A DNA stretch of 64,000 bases from Desulfobacterales bacterium (GTDB lineage Bacteria; Desulfobacterota; Desulfobacteria; Desulfobacterales; JAFDDL01): positions 33,838 to 97,837 of the forward strand of contig JAVEYW010000001.1 of assembly GCA_034003325.1 (NCBI GenBank). Reading direction: 5' to 3'. The notes under the pieces were generated by a model, which saw nothing but the letters and a program-made list of their open reading frames with translations, did no database searches and was not told the origin of the DNA. Shown here one piece after another: positions 17,500 through 27,531 of the stretch (positions are counted from its first letter, which is position 1; each line of letters starts with the position of its first letter). The position numbers and the translations under genes are program-made.

Positions 17500-18657
17500 A
17501 TGGACACAATGAAGTACCCAGTAAAACTGATTGTTAAAAATGCATCCTTGTTCGAGGAAATAAACAAAATACTTCGTAAGGATCCCGAGTTTCATGTGCT
17601 GGCGCCAAACGCCGGGCTAATGCCCTACCTGATCATCATAGAATTGAGCAGAACGGATGATCAGGCGCTTCAACAAATTGAAACCATACTAAAATCCAGG
17701 CAACAGGCCACCGAGCTCTTTGTCCTGGCGAACAGCTCGGACTCGGCCCTGCTCATGCGCTTGATGCGAATGGGCGTCAAAGAATTTTTCCCGTTGCCCT
17801 TTCAGCCGGAAGAGTTTGAAGCGGCCATCGAGCGCTTTAAAACCCGGATAGGGCCGGTCGAGCAGATCACCCCAAAAAAATCCGGTCAAATTATCAGCGT
17901 GGTGGGCAGCAAGGGCGGCGTGGGCACGACCACCGTGGCGGTCAACCTGGCGGTGACGCTGGCCCAACTCGATAAAAATAACACGGTCTGCCTGTTGGAT
18001 TTGAACACCCTTTTCGGGGACACTCCGCTTTTCTTAGATCTGACGCCAAAATACCATTGGGGCGAAATCACTAAAAACATCGACCGCCTGGATGATATGT
18101 TTCTGATGAATGTATTGTCCAAACATTCCAGCGGGGTTCATCTGTTACCCTCCCCCGCCTACTTGAACGGTCACATCGCCCCCTCCCCTAAAATCATCGA
18201 CGTGCTGCTGGGGCTGATGCGGACCATGTTCGATTTTGTCGTTGTGGACGGCGGGCAATCCCTGGGGGATTCCACGTTGCGCACCCTTCAGATTTCCGAC
18301 AGCACCCTATTGATCGCGGTGCTGAGCATGCCGTGTCTGAGCAACACCAATCGGCTGCTTAAATCCTTTTTCGATTTGGGGTACGTATCGAGAAACCAGG
18401 TTAAGGTGGTGATTAACCGGTATCTGAAAAAAAGCGAGATCTCCCTCAAGGACGCGGCGGAAGGCATCGGTAGTGAGATTTTCTGGACCATTCCCAATGA
18501 TTACACCACGACCATTACCGCCATCAATCAGGGCAAACCGGTATCGCAGATGTCGCCGAATTCACTAATTGCAAAGAGCCTGCTGGATATGACCCATCAG
18601 ATGCTACCGCAACCCGAAAAAAAAGCCAAAAAAGGGTGGCGCCTTTTTGACCGTTAA
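17500..18657 (+). CDS. cpaE: Tad pilus localisation ATPase CpaE/TadZ
   Basis: 385 residues. The N-terminal 120 residues resemble an atypical receiver domain (FVLANSSDSALLMRLMRMGVKEFFPLPF). Residues from 130 on are a ParA/MinD-like ATPase with GSKGGVGTTT (136), LLDLNTLFGDTPLFLDL and VVVDGGQSLGDSTL. TadZ proteins mark the cell pole and recruit the other Tad proteins. The lysine-rich end EKKAKKGWRLFDR is usual. Confidence 0.93.
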   Translation: MDTMKYPVKLIVKNASLFEEINKILRKDPEFHVLAPNAGLMPYLIIIELSRTDDQALQQIETILKSRQQATELFVLANSSDSALLMRLMRMGVKEFFPLPFQPEEFEAAIERFKTRIGPVEQITPKKSGQIISVVGSKGGVGTTTVAVNLAVTLAQLDKNNTVCLLDLNTLFGDTPLFLDLTPKYHWGEITKNIDRLDDMFLMNVLSKHSSGVHLLPSPAYLNGHIAPSPKIIDVLLGLMRTMFDFVVVDGGQSLGDSTLRTLQISDSTLLIAVLSMPCLSNTNRLLKSFFDLGYVSRNQVKVVINRYLKKSEISLKDAAEGIGSEIFWTIPNDYTTTITAINQGKPVSQMSPNSLIAKSLLDMTHQMLPQPEKKAKKGWRLFDR

Positions 18658-18678
18658 GTTTATTAAGAGGAGATTACG

Positions 18679-20019
18679 TTGAAACCAGTTCCCACGAAGG
18701 CCGTCCCGCCTGTAGTTGCCGAAGACACGCCCCTGCCCGATGAATATTTTGAACTGAAAAGCAGAATCCATAACCGCTTACTGGATCTGGTCGACCTGTC
18801 GGTCATCTATACCCTCGAAGATGCAGCGCTCCGGTTGCAGCTTAGACCGGTGGTGGAAAGGATTCTGAGGGAAGAGTCCGAAAACCTGCCGCTGAACCTG
18901 GCGGAACGCGAAAAAATATTTTCGGAAATTTTGGATGAGGTGCTGGGCTTGGGGCCCATCGAACCGTTGATGAAGGATGCCACAGTCTCGGATATTCTGG
19001 TCAATACCTATAAAAATATCTATGTGGAACGTCGCGGGAAACTGGAAAAAACCAATGCCCGGTTCAAAGATGACCGGCACCTGATGACCATCATCGACAA
19101 AATCGTCTCCCTCGTGGGCCGTCGCATCGATGAATCCACCCCGATGGTGGATGCCCGGCTTAAAGACGGCTCCCGTGTAAACGTCATTATTCCGCCGCTG
19201 GCCCTGGATGGACCGATTGTATCGATCCGGCGCTTTGCCGTGGTACCGCTCGAGCTGGAAGATCTGATCGGGTTTAAAACGCTGACGCCACAAATCGGCG
19301 AGTTGCTCAAAGGAATCGTCCAGAGCAAATTGAATGTGATTATTTCCGGCGGCACCGGCTCCGGCAAGACCACCCTGCTCAATATTCTCTCCCGCTTCAT
19401 TCCCGAGGAAGAGCGGGTTGTTACCATTGAAGATGCGGCCGAGCTTCAACTCAAGCAAAAACATGTGGTTCGACTGGAAACCCGGCCGGCCAATATCGAA
19501 GGGACGGGAGCGGTGGTTCAACGGGATCTGGTTCGAAACAGCCTTCGGATGCGGCCGGATCGCATTATTGTCGGTGAGGTCCGCGGAGCCGAAGCCTTTG
19601 ACATGCTTCAGGCCATGAACACCGGGCACGACGGTTCCCTTACCACCGTGCACGCCAACACCGCGCGGGATGCCCTGATGCGAATTGAAACCATGGTTGC
19701 CATGGCCAATCTGGAAATTCCGAGTGAATTTTTGAGGCGCTTTATCAGCTCGGCCATCAACGTCATTGTTCAGGTTTCCCGCATGGTCGATGGGAAGCGG
19801 CGATTGGTCAGCCTGCAGGAGATTGTGGGCATGGAGGGCAACATCATCACCATGCAAGAAATCTTCTCTTTTAAGCAAACCAGAATCGATGCCGATGGCA
19901 ACGCGCGGGGTCAATTCCGGTTTCACGGCGTCAGGCCGAAATTTGCCGAAAGAATCAAGGCGGCCGGTATTCACCTGCCCAATGAGATCTTTGATCCGTC
20001 CAACGTCCTGGACGTTTGA
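18679..20019 (+). CDS. cpaF: Tad pilus ATPase CpaF/TadA
   Basis: 446 residues from a TTG start with AAGAGGAGA at good distance. CpaF ATPase of the VirB11/GspE family: N-terminal helical domain, [28 protein letters not shown], Walker [11 protein letters not shown] (224), [33 protein letters not shown] (about 293) and [17 protein letters not shown]. It drives pilus extension and retraction at the inner membrane together with TadB/TadC. Start is called TTG because no ATG exists before conserved sequence. Confidence 0.95.
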   Translation: MKPVPTKAVPPVVAEDTPLPDEYFELKSRIHNRLLDLVDLSVIYTLEDAALRLQLRPVVERILREESENLPLNLAEREKIFSEILDEVLGLGPIEPLMKDATVSDILVNTYKNIYVERRGKLEKTNARFKDDRHLMTIIDKIVSLVGRRIDESTPMVDARLKDGSRVNVIIPPLALDGPIVSIRRFAVVPLELEDLIGFKTLTPQIGELLKGIVQSKLNVIISGGTGSGKTTLLNILSRFIPEEERVVTIEDAAELQLKQKHVVRLETRPANIEGTGAVVQRDLVRNSLRMRPDRIIVGEVRGAEAFDMLQAMNTGHDGSLTTVHANTARDALMRIETMVAMANLEIPSEFLRRFISSAINVIVQVSRMVDGKRRLVSLQEIVGMEGNIITMQEIFSFKQTRIDADGNARGQFRFHGVRPKFAERIKAAGIHLPNEIFDPSNVLDV

Positions 20020-20032
20020 TGAAGGGGTTATT

Positions 20033-21001
20033 ATGAATCAAGTCGTGATCGGCCTTTTGCTGTTCATTGCCGCCATCAGCATCATTGAATTGATCCAATA
20101 TGCCTACCGAAACCTTGACGCCGTCAAGCGGGCCGGCATTCGAAAACGCATCAAAAAGCACATTTTCCTTTCCGATCCCACCGAAGATGTGGATATCGTC
20201 AAACAACGAGTTTTAAGTGATGTGCCTTTTCTGAACAGGCTGCTGCTCGCGATCTCCCCGCTGCGTTCCCTGGAAAAATTGACCACTCAGGCCAATGCGC
20301 CCTATTCAATGGGATTTTATATTCTTTTGAGCCTGCTGCTGGGCGCAATCGCCTTTTGGAGCGTATCGGCCTTGCTGCATAACCGGCTTCTGGCCGTTGT
20401 GACCGCTTTTTCTTTGGCCGCGCTTCCTTATGTTTATTTAATCATATTAAAAAGAAAGCGGCTTGCAAACTTCCAGACGCAACTGCCCGAAGGGGTGGAC
20501 CTGATGGCCAGGGCGCTAAAAGCCGGCCACGCCCTGACCAGCGCCATGAAGCTGGTGGCGGATGAATTCGAAGACCCTCTCTCCATGGAATTCGACGAGG
20601 TTCTCAGGGAAGTCAATTTCGGCGTCAGCATGACGGACGCCCTGAGAAATCTGGCCAACCGAGTCGATTGCCCGGAAGTAAAGTACTTCGTCGTCGCCGT
20701 CACCCTGCAACGGGAGACCGGCGGGAATCTGGCCGAATTGCTGGAAAAACTGGCGGACTTGATGCGACGAAATTTCGAATTTAAGGGAAAGGTTCGAACC
20801 TTGACCGCGGAAAGCAAGTTTTCAGCCGTGATTCTGTCCGTTCTGCCCTTCTTGCTGGCGCTTTTTTTCCATGTCAGGAGTCCGGAATATTTAGGCTTTC
20901 TTTTAGAGCATCCCATAGGAAGAGTCATGATCGGTGTCTGTGGCGGGCTCCTGCTCATCGGCATCATCTTGGTCAACAAACTGGCGGCTATTGAGGTGTG
21001 A
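20033..21001 (+). CDS. tadB: Tad pilus inner-membrane protein TadB
   Basis: 322 residues, ATG 13 bases after the cpaF stop with GAAGGGG upstream. It has an N-terminal helix, two central helices (FYILLSLLLGAIAFWSVSALL, LAVVTAFSLAALPYVYLIIL) and a T2SSF domain with LPEGVDLMARALKAGHALTSAM and ETGGNLAELLEKLADLMRRN, then a C-terminal helix pair. It is the platform protein for the ATPase CpaF. Confidence 0.94.
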   Translation: MNQVVIGLLLFIAAISIIELIQYAYRNLDAVKRAGIRKRIKKHIFLSDPTEDVDIVKQRVLSDVPFLNRLLLAISPLRSLEKLTTQANAPYSMGFYILLSLLLGAIAFWSVSALLHNRLLAVVTAFSLAALPYVYLIILKRKRLANFQTQLPEGVDLMARALKAGHALTSAMKLVADEFEDPLSMEFDEVLREVNFGVSMTDALRNLANRVDCPEVKYFVVAVTLQRETGGNLAELLEKLADLMRRNFEFKGKVRTLTAESKFSAVILSVLPFLLALFFHVRSPEYLGFLLEHPIGRVMIGVCGGLLLIGIILVNKLAAIEV

Positions 21002-21009
21002 GGGGGTTT

Positions 21010-21978
21010 ATGAATATCACCGATTCTTATCTCATGTATGCCTTTATCACCACTGTGTTTCTGGCCTTGTTCCTGATGACGATGGGCATTGGGAAACTTG
21101 CCGGTTCTTTATCCAGGCGCAGCGAGATGAAGCAAAAGATTCAGGAGAGCAGGGACACATGGGAATATGATGGAGAACCTGAAGAAACGCCGGCTGCATC
21201 CTTTTTTCAGCGGCTGTTTACCCTTATCGGTAAAATAGCGCCGGGGTTTAACGATCAAAGCACCGCGCAATATTCCGCGTTGAGACTTCGGCTGCTCAGG
21301 GCGGGAATCCGATCCCAAAACGCGCCATCCATGTTCTGGGGTGCCAAAGTTTTTTTGCTTTTTCTGATCTGTATCGGGTTTTTCATTCTGAAATTTACCG
21401 TCTTAAAGCCGATGACCGGGCAGGTGTTCATGGGGCTGACCGTCGGACTGGGCGTGATCGGGTTCTATACGCCGGATTTATGGCTTTATATCAGGGCGCA
21501 GGTCCGAAGACAAAAAATTATCAAGGCCATGCCCGATGCCCTGGACCTGATGGTGGTGTGCGTTGAAGCCGGCCTCGGTCTGGACAGCGCCATCAAACGA
21601 ATTTCCAAGGAGATGCGGCTCACTCACCCGGAACTGAGCAGTGAATTCGATTTGTTGAATCTTGAACTCAGGGCCGGCAAATCCCGGCAGGATGCCTTGC
21701 GGGCGCTGTCATTGCGGACCAATATCAGCAGCCTGAACAGCCTGGTGACCCTGATCATTCAAACGGATAAATTCGGCACCAGCATCGCCAAGGCGTTGCG
21801 GGTGTTTTCAGAATCCTACCGGAACGAGCGATTTCAGAAAGCGGAGGAAGCCGCCGCCAAGCTTCCGGTCAAGATGCTGTTTCCCTTAATATTTTTTATT
21901 TTCCCCTCGTTTTTATTGATCATGGTCGGACCCGGTGTAATCAGAATTTACGAAACATTTATCAAAATGGGGCAATAG
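21010..21978 (+). CDS. tadC: Tad pilus inner-membrane protein TadC
   Basis: 322 residues from ATG 21010, with AGGGGG three bases beyond the tadB stop; a GTG at 20998 overlaps tadB and is less likely. T2SSF domain motifs MPDALDLMVVCVEAGLGLDSAI and LRAGKSRQDALRAL, then KLPVKMLFPLIFFIFPSFLLI, which marks the TadC branch. It pairs with TadB in the inner-membrane platform. Confidence 0.94.
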   Translation: MNITDSYLMYAFITTVFLALFLMTMGIGKLAGSLSRRSEMKQKIQESRDTWEYDGEPEETPAASFFQRLFTLIGKIAPGFNDQSTAQYSALRLRLLRAGIRSQNAPSMFWGAKVFLLFLICIGFFILKFTVLKPMTGQVFMGLTVGLGVIGFYTPDLWLYIRAQVRRQKIIKAMPDALDLMVVCVEAGLGLDSAIKRISKEMRLTHPELSSEFDLLNLELRAGKSRQDALRALSLRTNISSLNSLVTLIIQTDKFGTSIAKALRVFSESYRNERFQKAEEAAAKLPVKMLFPLIFFIFPSFLLIMVGPGVIRIYETFIKMGQ

Positions 21979-21983
21979 ACTGC

Positions 21984-22943
21984 ATGGGCATTTTCTACCC
22001 GATCACCCTGGCCTTGCTATTATTCATCGCCCTGGGCTGCGCCACCGGTAAAAACCAAACCGATTCCCTCGTCCAATACGGAAACCCGGACTACCAGCAC
22101 GTAAAAAATATTCCTGAAAATCAAGCCGAAGCCTTGGGCTACAATGATCCGCCGACCCCGGAGCTGCCCGAAATGACCGGTGACGAATATGAGGTGCTCG
22201 GAGACGCCATGCTCAAAAAAGGCAATCTCCACAAGGCGTATCTGCAATATGAGCGCTCGCTTGAACAAACCCCCGACAATCTGCGGGTGCAATACAAGAT
22301 CGGGGTGGCCTTTTTAGCGGGCAAAAAATTGACTGACGCCCGCCAGCAATTTCAAAAGGTCATCGATCAGAAAGTGGTTTTCGCTCCTGCCTGGGAAGGC
22401 ATGGGCCGCGTGTATCTCCTGGAAAAAGACTACGAGCGCGCCGAAGACTGTTTTCTGAAAGCCACCTCACTGAATCCCCGGCTTTGGCAGTCTTATAATT
22501 ATCTGGGGAATATTTACGATATTCAAAAAGACCACCCCCGCGCGATTCAACAGTATCACTCGGCCCTGCAAATTCAGCCTCAAAACGGCAGCCTTTACAA
22601 TAACCTCGGCGTATCCTATTCAATGGAAGGAAAATTTCCGGAAGCGGCCGAGGCGTTTCAGGCGGCCGTGGCCCTAAAATACGCAAACAGCAAAGTCTAT
22701 AATAACCTGGCGTTGGTATTGGCCAACCAGGGGAAATATAACGATGCGTTGGCGGCATTCAAAAAAGGCGTGGGAGAAGCGCAGGCATACAACAATTTAG
22801 GATGTATTTACCTGCAAGCGGGAAAAAATGCGGAAGCGGTTCGTTGTTTTGAGAAAGCCATTGAGATTTCTCCCTCTTATTATGTGAAAGCCGGGGAAAA
22901 TTTGAAAGAGGCAAAAAGAGCGGGGGGAGCAGAGGGGCTATAG
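21984..22943 (+). CDS. tadD: TadD-like TPR lipoprotein
   Basis: 319 residues. Signal and lipobox are LLLFIALGCATG. From residue 70 to the end there are about seven TPR units (for example AYLQYERSLEQTPDNLRVQYKI, then NNLGVSYSMEGKFPEAAEAF). TadD is thought to be a pilotin-like factor for secretin assembly in the outer membrane. It starts five bases after tadC and ends the Tad operon proper; a dispersed element A copy begins immediately after its stop. Confidence 0.9.
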   Translation: MGIFYPITLALLLFIALGCATGKNQTDSLVQYGNPDYQHVKNIPENQAEALGYNDPPTPELPEMTGDEYEVLGDAMLKKGNLHKAYLQYERSLEQTPDNLRVQYKIGVAFLAGKKLTDARQQFQKVIDQKVVFAPAWEGMGRVYLLEKDYERAEDCFLKATSLNPRLWQSYNYLGNIYDIQKDHPRAIQQYHSALQIQPQNGSLYNNLGVSYSMEGKFPEAAEAFQAAVALKYANSKVYNNLALVLANQGKYNDALAAFKKGVGEAQAYNNLGCIYLQAGKNAEAVRCFEKAIEISPSYYVKAGENLKEAKRAGGAEGL

Positions 22944-23056
22944 GCCCTTTACCAGAAACATGCACGCTTTTTCGTGTATAATCGCCGAAGGTGAAAGATA
23001 ACTTTTATGCATCCCAGCATCCCAGCATTCCAGCATCCGGCTTTGCCGGATTAGGT
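22944..23056 (-). repeat. Dispersed element A, copy 5 (inverted)
   Basis: Tail, three octamers (CATCCCAG type) and the CCGGCTTTGCCGG hairpin in inverted order, directly abutting the tadD stop codon. Same structure as copy 3. Confidence 0.93.
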
Positions 23057-23119
23057 TATGGGCTATATGGGGTGACAGGGTTTCAGGATGGCTGAGTTAA
23101 ATGGGAGAGGGGGCTCATG

Positions 23120-24475
23120 ATGCACGGAAAAAATAAATACCTTCCGTTGACGGTTGCAATCATTCTTCTGGTGGGGGGGTGCATTTCCTCCTCTTCGACC
23201 AACAAGCTTTATCCGCATTCAAAAGCAGAAGAGCGGCATGTCAATGGCATTGATAAGCAAGGCATCACCACCTTCGGGGCTTCGGTGCGACCCGTTAACG
23301 GCGAAATCGAGGCCAAGTACAAGCTGGCAAAGTATTTTCAGGGCATTTCAAAGCACAGACTCGCCGTCAGCGTCTTGCAGGAACTGGTCGACATGGCGCC
23401 GGATCACGCGGAAGCTTATAACGCCATGGGCTACTCCTTTGATCATTTAGGGGATTATAAGGCGGCCCAACGGTGTTATAAAGCCGCCCTCATCATCAAC
23501 CCCGACCTGGACCATGTGCTCAACAACCTCGGGTATTCCTTTATTTTGGAGAAGGATTTTGAATCCGCCAAAGAGACATTGAAACAAGCCATCGCCAAAA
23601 ACAGCACGCAAAACCAGTATCACCGAAACCTGGGCTTGGCTTATTTCATGACCGGGGCTTATGACCGGGCAACCACCGAATTTCAAACTGCCGCGAACAA
23701 GGCCGACGCGGATCGGCTGATGGCAAAATTGTCGACCGGTCCTGCGCCTCTTCCGGTCGGGAATGAGCCGAAGCGTGCCGCCGCCCCCCGGGCAGAACCC
23801 AACACTTCCGAAAAAGTACAAATTTTGGAAACCCCGGTGACTATCCCCATGGCGGCTGTCGCCCACCCCATCAATGTGATTCCCGTAGAAACCGAAATAG
23901 GGGAAGCCAGGGTCGAGGTGCTCAACGGCAACGGGGTTCGAAGGCTGGCAACCAACCTGCGGAACTACCTCAAGCGCTGCGGCGTCAATGCTATCCGGGC
24001 GGCGAATGCCGACCACTTCGGGCATGCCAAAACCATAATCTACTATCAAAAGGGATACGGGGATCAGGCCGCTGAAGTGGCCGGCCTCCTGACAGGGGCG
24101 AACAAAAGTCTTCAACTTACCGAAAAAGCGCTTGAACGGTCGCAGATTCGCTTGCTGATCGGACGAGACATGGCGTCATTGAATGCTTTTTTCAGCCACA
24201 CATCCAGATTGGAGATTGCGAACGGAAACGGCGTCCGGGGGATTGCGAGAAAGGTTGGCGCCTATTTGAAGAATCGCGGCTTTCAAATCGCCCGTCTGAG
24301 CGATGCCGATCATTTTTCATATACGGAAACAACCGTCAGCTACGGACCCGGCCAGCAGTCTATCGCCAAGGTCATTGCAAAAGAGCTTCCCGGAAACTGC
24401 ACCGCGCGTCTGGTTGAGTCCGCCCAAAAAGGATCGCGGATAAGGGTGCTGCTGGGTTCGGATATGGTTTTCTAA
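23120..24475 (+). CDS. Lipoprotein with TPR repeats and two LytR_C-type domains
   Basis: 451 residues; adjacent ATGs at 23117 and 23120, the second better spaced from GAGAGGGGG. Lipobox LLVGGC. Residues about 60-195 hold four TPR units. Two C-terminal domains, each with the motif RVEVLNGNGVRRLATNLRNY or LEIANGNGVRGIARKVGAYL, followed by a (N/D)ADHF..TxxxY stretch, are LytR C-terminal (PF13399) type. LytR_C domains are usually found in cell-wall attachment proteins of Gram-positives and in some secreted proteins. Following the Tad genes on the same strand, it is a candidate pilus accessory protein, such as a second TadD-like factor; this is inference. Confidence 0.8.
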   Translation: MHGKNKYLPLTVAIILLVGGCISSSSTNKLYPHSKAEERHVNGIDKQGITTFGASVRPVNGEIEAKYKLAKYFQGISKHRLAVSVLQELVDMAPDHAEAYNAMGYSFDHLGDYKAAQRCYKAALIINPDLDHVLNNLGYSFILEKDFESAKETLKQAIAKNSTQNQYHRNLGLAYFMTGAYDRATTEFQTAANKADADRLMAKLSTGPAPLPVGNEPKRAAAPRAEPNTSEKVQILETPVTIPMAAVAHPINVIPVETEIGEARVEVLNGNGVRRLATNLRNYLKRCGVNAIRAANADHFGHAKTIIYYQKGYGDQAAEVAGLLTGANKSLQLTEKALERSQIRLLIGRDMASLNAFFSHTSRLEIANGNGVRGIARKVGAYLKNRGFQIARLSDADHFSYTETTVSYGPGQQSIAKVIAKELPGNCTARLVESAQKGSRIRVLLGSDMVF

Positions 24476-24666
24476 ATACATGCGTTCACATTTTCAATGA
24501 TGGATTGACTCGGACAAATAATAAATCCGGTTTGATCCATCTGCGAAATCTGCGTTATCTGCGGATAAGTATAAATTAATTGGCATTGAAGGTGAGAAAT
24601 GAATTCTCTGGCTGAATTTACAACAATCCAAGAGCTAAAAGCTTCCGATGAAGGAGGGTATGGTAC

Positions 24667-26034
24667 ATGAAGCGGTTCAATAGAGATGCGGTATTTTTGT
24701 TGTTTGTCTTGCTGTTGCTTTTCGGTTGCGGCGGTGGTGGTGGCAGTGATTCTAATGGAACATCGACGCCCCCTGTGGATGATGATACGCCTGCACCTGC
24801 CGGTGTGGCGGCCCACATTAATTTTGTTTCCGCAACCCCCAATTTTATCGCCCTCAAAAATACGGGCGGCCCCGCTCGATCCGAAACGTCCGTGATCGTT
24901 TTCAAAGTAACGGATTCGGATGGTAATCCGGTACCTAACAGTATCGTTGAGTTTGCCCTTTCAACACAGATCGGCGAGCTATCCTTATCCGAAACGCAGG
25001 ATGTATCCGATGCGTCGGGTCTTGTGCAGACAACTGTTAATTCGGGCTCGGTCGCCACTGAAATAAAGGTTCAGGCAACGGTGAGGGACAGCAATCCGGC
25101 TATTACCGTAGCATCCGACACGCTCATCATCAGCACCGGCTTGCCGGACCAGAACAGCATCAGCATTTCCACCGAAACCTTCAACCCGGAGGCTTGGGAT
25201 TATAATAACGTTGAAGTGCCGATCACTTTTCAAGCGGCCGATCACTTCAATAATTTCGTTCCGGACGGCACTGTTGTCTATTTCACAACCGAACTCGGCT
25301 CCATCAGTGAATCCGGTGTATTGGTAGACGGCGTCTGCGAAGTGATATGGCGAAGCGGGGACCCGAGGTATGCCAATTGTCCGCCAGATAGGGTTGGATT
25401 ATCTACCATCACCGCCTTTCTGATCGGCGAAGAAAGTTTTTTTGATACGAACAGTAATGCCTATTTTGACCCAGTGGATACCTTCGATGAGAAAACAGAC
25501 ATGGCGCCTGATGCTTTCCGGGATGACAACGGCAATTCTATTCGGGATGAGTGTGAACCTTTTTGGGATTATAATACCAACGGGGTATATGATGACATGC
25601 CGAACGGCATTTATAACGGCTCATTGTGCTCGAACGAAGCAGAACAACAGGGGCTGTGCACCAAAGAACTGGTTTATGTTCGGGCGGAAATCAAAATTGT
25701 CATGTCCGGCAGTTTTGCCGATACCTTTACCCTGTCCCCCTCCACCCTCGATTTGCGGGGAGGAAATTCAGGTACACTGGTAATGACCATCGCCGATGAA
25801 AACGGAAATCCGCTTCCACGAGGCTCGGAAGTCAATTTGAGCCTTTCCAACGGAAGCGTGCTGGGTGACAACCCATTTATCATTCCAAACACATTAGGCC
25901 GAATTACCTATGCCGTGACCATCGTTCCAAGCAAGAATGATGGCACGCAAGGGGTTATAAGCGCAACGCTCACCACGCCATTAGACAACAAAAGTTTCGC
26001 TTCAAATACCGTAACCGTTTTAGATGATAATTGA
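24667..26034 (+). CDS. Big-1 domain lipoprotein with acidic calcium-type loops
   Basis: 455 residues, AAGGAGGG before the ATG. Lipobox LLFGCGGGGG. An intimin/invasin-type Big-1 domain covers about residues 50-155 (VTDSDGNPVPNSIVEFALST) and another about 350-450 (IADENGNPLPRGSEVNLSLS). Between them are three loops of the form DxNxNxxxD (DTNSNAYFDPVD, DDNGNSIRDE, DYNTNGVYDD) that look like EF-hand or thrombospondin-3 calcium sites. It is probably a surface-exposed adhesion or structural lipoprotein. It is last on the plus strand before a convergent terminator. Confidence 0.8.
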   Translation: MKRFNRDAVFLLFVLLLLFGCGGGGGSDSNGTSTPPVDDDTPAPAGVAAHINFVSATPNFIALKNTGGPARSETSVIVFKVTDSDGNPVPNSIVEFALSTQIGELSLSETQDVSDASGLVQTTVNSGSVATEIKVQATVRDSNPAITVASDTLIISTGLPDQNSISISTETFNPEAWDYNNVEVPITFQAADHFNNFVPDGTVVYFTTELGSISESGVLVDGVCEVIWRSGDPRYANCPPDRVGLSTITAFLIGEESFFDTNSNAYFDPVDTFDEKTDMAPDAFRDDNGNSIRDECEPFWDYNTNGVYDDMPNGIYNGSLCSNEAEQQGLCTKELVYVRAEIKIVMSGSFADTFTLSPSTLDLRGGNSGTLVMTIADENGNPLPRGSEVNLSLSNGSVLGDNPFIIPNTLGRITYAVTIVPSKNDGTQGVISATLTTPLDNKSFASNTVTVLDDN

Positions 26035-26089
26035 CGCCGTCAGAAAACAGCCTGTCCAAATTCCCCATGATGTCAAAGGGCATTAAAAC

Positions 26090-26122
26090 TTTCTCCCCCC
26101 GCCTGACCCGCGGGGGGAGAAA
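26090..26122. terminator. Bidirectional terminator
   Basis: A perfect 13-bp stem, TTTCTCCCCCCGC with GCGGGGGGAGAAA, around a 7-base loop lies between the convergent Big-1 lipoprotein and AAA+ ATPase genes. Confidence 0.85.
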
Positions 26123-26127
26123 CGCGA

Positions 26128-27531
26128 TCAATTCACAAAATAATTCCGCCACGCCATATCCAGCGTTTCCGGGGTGACTTCAGGGGGACGGCCGAGAAAA
26201 TGGGCCTCATCAATAATGTGATCGATGAGGTCCTTCGGGTGACACCCGCTCAAGTTCATTCCGGCGCTCTCGTATTTTGACACAAGGTAATCAAAGCTGG
26301 CTGGATCGAATTTCAATCCATTGGAATCGAATACCTTTCGATAAATGTTCGCATATGCTTCGACGGAAGGATAATCGATTTTCAGTTTATACCGAAGCCG
26401 TCTTAAAAAGGCCTCGTCCGCCAGTTTCCTCGGTTCAATGTTGGTCGCGAAAATCACCAACTGGTCAAATGGGATCTCAAATTTCATTCCCGTATGAAGG
26501 GTCAAAAAGTCCGCCCTGCGGTCCAGGGGCACGATCCACCGGTTGAGAAGGGTCTGCGGATCCATTAACTGCCTGCCGAAATCATCAATAATGATAATCC
26601 CATTATTGGCTTTCATTTGCAGCGGCGCTTCATAGTACTTGGCATTGGGATTAAATTCCAGATCGAGTGCTTTAAGGGTTAACTCGCCGCCCGACATGAT
26701 AGCCGGTCTCTTAACCTTAACCCATCGCTTATCGTAATTTTCCGGTTCAACACCGGAATCAATCACATCATAATTGACCTGATCATATAAAAGGACAATT
26801 TGACCGCCGACAAGCACTGAGTATGGGACAAAAATGTCACCGGCCAGGGAGTTACCGATCGCTTTGGCGATCGTCGTCTTGCCGTTGCCCGGCGGGCCGT
26901 ATAAAAAAATCGGCGCCCCGGAATTGATGGCCGCGCCCAGCGTATTCATCATTTTCCCATCCAATACGATACGGGCAAACGCCTTTTCAAGTTTATCTCT
27001 ATTAATTTCTATACTTTTTATGGTCTGCATTTCGACCGCGTAACGGTAATCCGCCAAAGAAACCGGCGCCGGCCCGATATACCGGCACTCCTCCATTAAG
27101 CTCAGGGCGCGGTTGATTCCGGAGGCGGTGATCCGGTATTCATAATCTTTCAATAAAAAGGATGCCCCCGCTTTTGATATTTCCACCATGGAATCATGCC
27201 GCAGACTATCGATGCATTGCGCGATTACGGATTGGGGCAGCTTCATGGTGTCGACCAATTTCGCAATCGTGAAGCTTTTGAAATACAATGCGTGCTTGAG
27301 CAGCAGGTCGGATATGAAAGCGGGCTCTAATTTGGTATCCGCCACAAGGGTCGGGGGATTCGGGAAAAACTGAAAAAAGTTCGATATTTCAGACTCCGTG
27401 ACCAATCCCAGGGCCACCAGATGATGGCCCAGTCTGCCGCCGTAGGCGTGTTGTCTGTCCAATGCCCTTCGAAGGTCGTCAATCGAGACCAAGCCTTTTT
27501 CAAGAACCCGTTCACCAAATAATTTTTCCAT
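26128..27531 (-). CDS. AAA+ ATPase with MshEN-like N-terminus
   Basis: 467 residues from ATG 27531; upstream frame to 27705 has no similarity. The first 52 residues form two MshEN-like units (LFGERVLEKGLVSIDDLRRA and GRLGHHLVALGLVTESEIS). Residues 60-165 are a helical or winged-helix-like linker. The AAA+ core has Walker A GPPGNGKTT (212-220), Walker B IIIIDDFGRQ (about 313), sensor 1 IFATN and DEAFLRRLRYKLKID with an arginine-finger-like pair. The core resembles MoxR/RuvB-like ATPases in arrangement, but I do not know a named family. It is convergent with the Tad accessory lipoproteins, so a role in pilus control is possible. Confidence 0.8.
   Translation of the reverse strand: MEKLFGERVLEKGLVSIDDLRRALDRQHAYGGRLGHHLVALGLVTESEISNFFQFFPNPPTLVADTKLEPAFISDLLLKHALYFKSFTIAKLVDTMKLPQSVIAQCIDSLRHDSMVEISKAGASFLLKDYEYRITASGINRALSLMEECRYIGPAPVSLADYRYAVEMQTIKSIEINRDKLEKAFARIVLDGKMMNTLGAAINSGAPIFLYGPPGNGKTTIAKAIGNSLAGDIFVPYSVLVGGQIVLLYDQVNYDVIDSGVEPENYDKRWVKVKRPAIMSGGELTLKALDLEFNPNAKYYEAPLQMKANNGIIIIDDFGRQLMDPQTLLNRWIVPLDRRADFLTLHTGMKFEIPFDQLVIFATNIEPRKLADEAFLRRLRYKLKIDYPSVEAYANIYRKVFDSNGLKFDPASFDYLVSKYESAGMNLSGCHPKDLIDHIIDEAHFLGRPPEVTPETLDMAWRNYFVN

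Noticed and set aside
18778-19974. Long open frame on the minus strand opposite cpaF
   Set aside because: It is antisense to a clear CpaF gene and encodes low-complexity His/Asn/Gly-rich text with no family; it follows from codon usage of the real gene.
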